Positions 14,161 through 16,330 of a stretch of DNA of 16,330 nt are shown one piece after another. Source of the DNA: Nitrospira sp. (lineage in GTDB: Bacteria > Nitrospirota > Nitrospiria > Nitrospirales > Nitrospiraceae); NCBI GenBank assembly GCA_025361385.1, contig JANYAJ010000174.1, forward strand, positions 1 to 16,330. The letters run 5' to 3'. The position numbers were made by a program, and so were the translations under genes. The notes below the pieces were generated by a model. The model did not search any database. It was not told where the DNA came from and worked only from the letters and a program-made list of their open reading frames with translations. Within the stretch, counting starts at the first letter, position 1, and each line of letters opens with the position of its first letter.

Positions 14161-14700
14161 ATGAGGCGTAGACAGATCGCACAGAATGAATCGCGGTGGC
14201 GGGAGTGGGTCCTGGCCATAGCCATAGTAGGCGGTCTCCCATCGGTTGTTTCTGCAACGCATGAAGCTGATCACCGATTTACGGTCGAAGGTTTTGTCTG
14301 CGGGACGGATGGGAAGGGCAGCGCAAATATAGACGTGCTCGTGAAGGATACGAGAATCTCCTACGGCCAGATCGTGAAGACCGACGGAGATGGGTACTAC
14401 AAGGCGGCGTTTCATCTCCATAACGATAATCTAGGCGATCCGCTGCTGGTTGAAGCCAGGGGGGAGCAGCAGGAGCAGAAGATTTCGTTTGATCCGAAGG
14501 ATCTGGAGGCAGAGCGAAAAGTCCATGTCAACTTTGGAACCGGCTGTATACATGATCGGGAACGCGTTCCAATGTGGGTCTACGGAGGATTGGGTGCCGT
14601 TGCCGCAGCTGCCGGTGGGTTCGTGGGATTGAAGATGATTCGCTCATGGCGGAAGCGGGAACAGAAGCGAGGGACGTCTCAGGGCAAGCGTAAGAAATAG
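14161..14700 (+). CDS. Secreted, C-terminally membrane-anchored protein with a carboxypeptidase-regulatory-like beta domain (function unknown)
   Basis: 179 residues from ATG 14161. It has a basic N-terminus and signal peptide core WVLAIAIVGGLPSVVSA (likely cut after A32). The exported domain (about 33-132) starts HEADHRFTVEGFVCG and includes VLVKDTRIS, TDGDGYYKAAFHLHNDNLGDPLLVEA, a pattern like Ig-like/carboxypeptidase-regulatory folds. C47 and C129 bracket the domain and could form a disulfide. One membrane helix (about 138-160, WVYGGLGAVAAAAGGFVGLKMI) and a basic cytoplasmic tail end the protein. Starts further upstream are possible: GTG 14107 adds 18 residues including WAGC. The ribosome site is weak. 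A TTGACA at 14034-14039 has no good -10 partner. A strong terminator follows at 14797-14841. Confidence 0.72.
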   Translation: MRRRQIAQNESRWREWVLAIAIVGGLPSVVSATHEADHRFTVEGFVCGTDGKGSANIDVLVKDTRISYGQIVKTDGDGYYKAAFHLHNDNLGDPLLVEARGEQQEQKISFDPKDLEAERKVHVNFGTGCIHDRERVPMWVYGGLGAVAAAAGGFVGLKMIRSWRKREQKRGTSQGKRKK

Positions 14701-14796
14701 CCGAAGCGGTCCGCGGGGCGGATATACGTCTCGCTGGATTAGTGGGTTGATGTTGGCAGGGGGTACGAGTGGCGTTAGAGGACTCGTTGGGATCAG

Positions 14797-14841
14797 CGCT
14801 TTTGCAGGGGAGATTATCCTCCCGGTGAAAGCGTTTTTTTT
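14797..14841 (+). terminator. Intrinsic (rho-independent) terminator
   Basis: Outer stem CGCTTT (14797-14802) / AAAGCG (14828-14833), inner stem GGGAG (14808-14812) / CTCCC (14819-14823) with a 6-nt loop, and immediately afterwards eight T residues (14834-14841). It lies about 97 bp after the stop of the anchored-protein gene and isolates it from the cytochrome genes. Confidence 0.85.
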
Positions 14842-14897
14842 CGCCCTAATGTGAAGTTGACTCGTTATCGATGTGGTTGTGAAAAAAGGAGTATGGC

Positions 14898-15476
14898 ATG
14901 GATATGAAGCAAATCAAGTTTGCGCAGTTGGCGGTGGTGTTGGGGGCGGGGCTCTTTATGGCGGCGTGCGGTGGTGGAGAGAGTGAGGGGCCGGTCGTTC
15001 CGCCGCCTCCAGCGCCTGCCGAGTACGCAGATAAGCATATGCCTGCCGGTTGGTGGACTGATGCCGCTAAGCTGGAAGAGGGACGGAAGCTCTTCATCGG
15101 CGACACGAACCCCGATGTGAATTGCGCGAGCTGCCATGGCAAGGACGGCAAGCCGGTCAAGGCTGGTGCCCGTGACTTCCGCAAGGGCGATCGGATGGGC
15201 CTCTATTCAGATTCCGTGTGGTTCTGGAGGATTTCAGAAGGGGTGCCCAATACGAAGATGAAGGCCTGGAAGAGCAAGCTGTCAGACGAAGATCGCTGGA
15301 AGCTCGTCTTGTTTGAGCGGAACTTCGGCTTGGCTGGCAAGGCCTGGGACAACGAGAAGAAGTCCTGGGTTGATGCGGCGAGCATGTCGGCTGCTCCTGC
15401 GGCTGCGGCTCCTGCAGCGGCACCAACTGCAGCTCCGGCAGCAGCGCCCGCTGCTCCGGCACCGGCAGGCAAGTAG
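14898..15476 (+). CDS. Monohaem c-type cytochrome lipoprotein
   Basis: Periplasmic electron carrier of 192 residues. The N-terminus is a lipoprotein signal (AVVLGAGLFMAAC, lipid on C24), then a Gly/Pro-rich linker (25-42). The cytochrome c domain has one haem motif CASCH (C76, C79, H80), with M121 in VPNTKMKAW the likely axial ligand. Residues 164-192 are a low-complexity Ala/Pro tail. ATG 14898 has AAGGAG (14886-14891) six bases upstream; ATG 14904 is an alternative. It is 38 bp upstream of the bd-like oxidase subunit, so it probably donates electrons to that complex or is a subunit of it (inference). No convincing promoter was found between the terminator and the gene. Confidence 0.9.
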   Translation: MDMKQIKFAQLAVVLGAGLFMAACGGGESEGPVVPPPPAPAEYADKHMPAGWWTDAAKLEEGRKLFIGDTNPDVNCASCHGKDGKPVKAGARDFRKGDRMGLYSDSVWFWRISEGVPNTKMKAWKSKLSDEDRWKLVLFERNFGLAGKAWDNEKKSWVDAASMSAAPAAAAPAAAPTAAPAAAPAAPAPAGK

Positions 15477-15514
15477 GCTGATATCAATCTAGTGAGGAGG
15501 GGTGGCGAAACATC

Positions 15515-16330
15515 ATGAAAACGTGGCAGCGCAGTCTCATGGCGGCATTCGCGCTTCTGGCGTTGTTCGGAGGCGTGGCGTATGCCCAAGCTCCTGGCGC
15601 GCCTCCCGTGGAGTTCCCTTATACAGGGAATCGAACCGCGGTATGGATCGTCGCCCAGCTTCACATCCTGTTTGCGGGATTCATTCTCGGTGCCCCAATC
15701 TTTGTCGTAATCTCGGAATGGTTGGGGTATCGGAAGCAAGATCCTCGGTACGATCGTTTAGCGAAAGAGGTCACGAAGGTCACGGTCATTCTCTACAGCA
15801 TGACCGCCCTCACCGGGGGCCTCTTTATATTCGTGCTGCTCGCGACCTACCCACAGTTCACGACGTGGCTGATCAATCACTTCTATCTGCTATTCGCGGT
15901 GATCTACCCGTTGCTGTTCATCAGCGAGACCATCTTGCTGTACATGTATTTCTATACATGGGATTCCTGGAAGGGTGAAAAGAAGGCCCGGCATATCGCC
16001 CTCGGGGTGCTCCTGAATCTGATCGGCACGATCACGCTGTTCGTCATCGACGGCCCGACCTCGTTTATGAATACGCCGGTGAAGGCCGAGGGTATCTCGC
16101 CGCAAGAGTTCCTCGCGACCGCGAGTTTGTGGGACAAGATCTTCAACTATAGCTGGATGCCGCTCAATCTCCATCGCCTCGTTGGTAACGTGACGTTCGG
16201 CGGGTTTGTGGCAGGTCTGATCGCCGCCTATATGTTCATGGGGGCGAAAAAAGACGAGGAGCGAGCCTACTACGATTGGATGGGATTTGTCGGCAACCTG
16301 ATCGGTGTGGGCGCGTTGCTGTTCCTCCCG
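15515..16330 (+). CDS. Cytochrome bd-like terminal oxidase subunit I (3' end outside window)
   Basis: Multi-helix membrane protein; 272 residues from ATG 15515 are visible and no stop is reached. After a signal-like N-terminus (AAFALLALFGGVAYA/QAP) the first CydA-type helix reads VWIVAQLHILFAGFILGAPIF, with H50 matching the CydA haem b595 ligand (E. coli H19). NLHRLVGNVTFGGFVAG holds H220, matching the haem b558 ligand H186, and E138 in LLFISETILLY resembles the conserved helix Glu. Other helices follow at 160-178 and 225-242. The quinol-loop region is outside the window. The ribosome site AGGAGG (15495-15500) is 14 nt from the ATG. Bd-like oxidases with unusual features are known in Nitrospira; whether this is one cannot be shown from the fragment. 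Confidence 0.85.
   Translation, partial: MKTWQRSLMAAFALLALFGGVAYAQAPGAPPVEFPYTGNRTAVWIVAQLHILFAGFILGAPIFVVISEWLGYRKQDPRYDRLAKEVTKVTVILYSMTALTGGLFIFVLLATYPQFTTWLINHFYLLFAVIYPLLFISETILLYMYFYTWDSWKGEKKARHIALGVLLNLIGTITLFVIDGPTSFMNTPVKAEGISPQEFLATASLWDKIFNYSWMPLNLHRLVGNVTFGGFVAGLIAAYMFMGAKKDEERAYYDWMGFVGNLIGVGALLFLP

Noticed and set aside
13967..14164. Open frame (65 codons) before the anchored-protein gene
   Set aside because: Starts at TTG without a ribosome site, ends in Arg/Lys-rich sequence and overlaps the next gene; most likely non-coding. A frameshifted upstream start for the next gene was considered but not supported.
14857..14885. TTGACT with TGAAAA 17 bp later before the cytochrome c gene
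   Set aside because: The -10 is poor and the start point would fall on the ribosome site and start codon, leaving no leader.
15356..15476. GC-rich tandem repeat-like stretch at the end of the cytochrome c gene
   Set aside because: It is the coding sequence of the Ala/Pro tail, in frame and ended by a normal stop, so not an independent repeat element.

Overview
The window looks like chromosomal DNA of a Nitrospira-type bacterium (phylum Nitrospirota), a Gram-negative hopanoid producer. This is inferred from three things: the hopanoid genes, a bd-like oxidase subunit paired with a lipoprotein cytochrome c, and moderately high GC. All recognised genes are on the + strand. I saw no IS element, CRISPR array, rRNA or phage gene.

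Layout. (1) 1-1205: the 3' end of smc, open at the left edge. (2) 1206-1401: a gap with a good sigma70-type promoter and a palindrome near its predicted start point. (3) 1402-8333: a tight run of genes, shc (squalene-hopene cyclase), hpnG (adenosylhopane nucleosidase type), mlaE, mlaF, mlaD, mlaC, and a POTRA-less Omp85-family outer-membrane barrel. Together they could make a hopanoid and supply an inner-membrane-to-outer-membrane lipid shuttle. (4) 8334-8977: about 640 bp without a convincing gene, with possible gene remnants and, at its end, a promoter with overlapping inverted repeats. (5) 8978-12133: dxs and ispG, two enzymes of the MEP isoprenoid pathway. (6) 12215-12290: tRNA-Cys(GCA) with its own promoter. 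(7) 12405-13421: hpnH, the radical SAM enzyme that joins adenosine to the hopanoid, with its own promoter. (8) 13518-14700: two proteins of unknown function, then a clear intrinsic terminator at 14797-14841. (9) 14898-16330: a monohaem lipoprotein cytochrome c, then a cytochrome bd-like oxidase subunit I that runs off the right edge.

How they fit together: dxs and ispG feed isoprenoid units toward squalene; shc cyclises squalene; hpnH adds adenosine; hpnG removes adenine. The mlaEFDC plus Omp85 block next to shc and hpnG is the most interesting arrangement, because it suggests an Mla-type pathway working on hopanoids or co-regulated with them. The last two genes belong to respiration.
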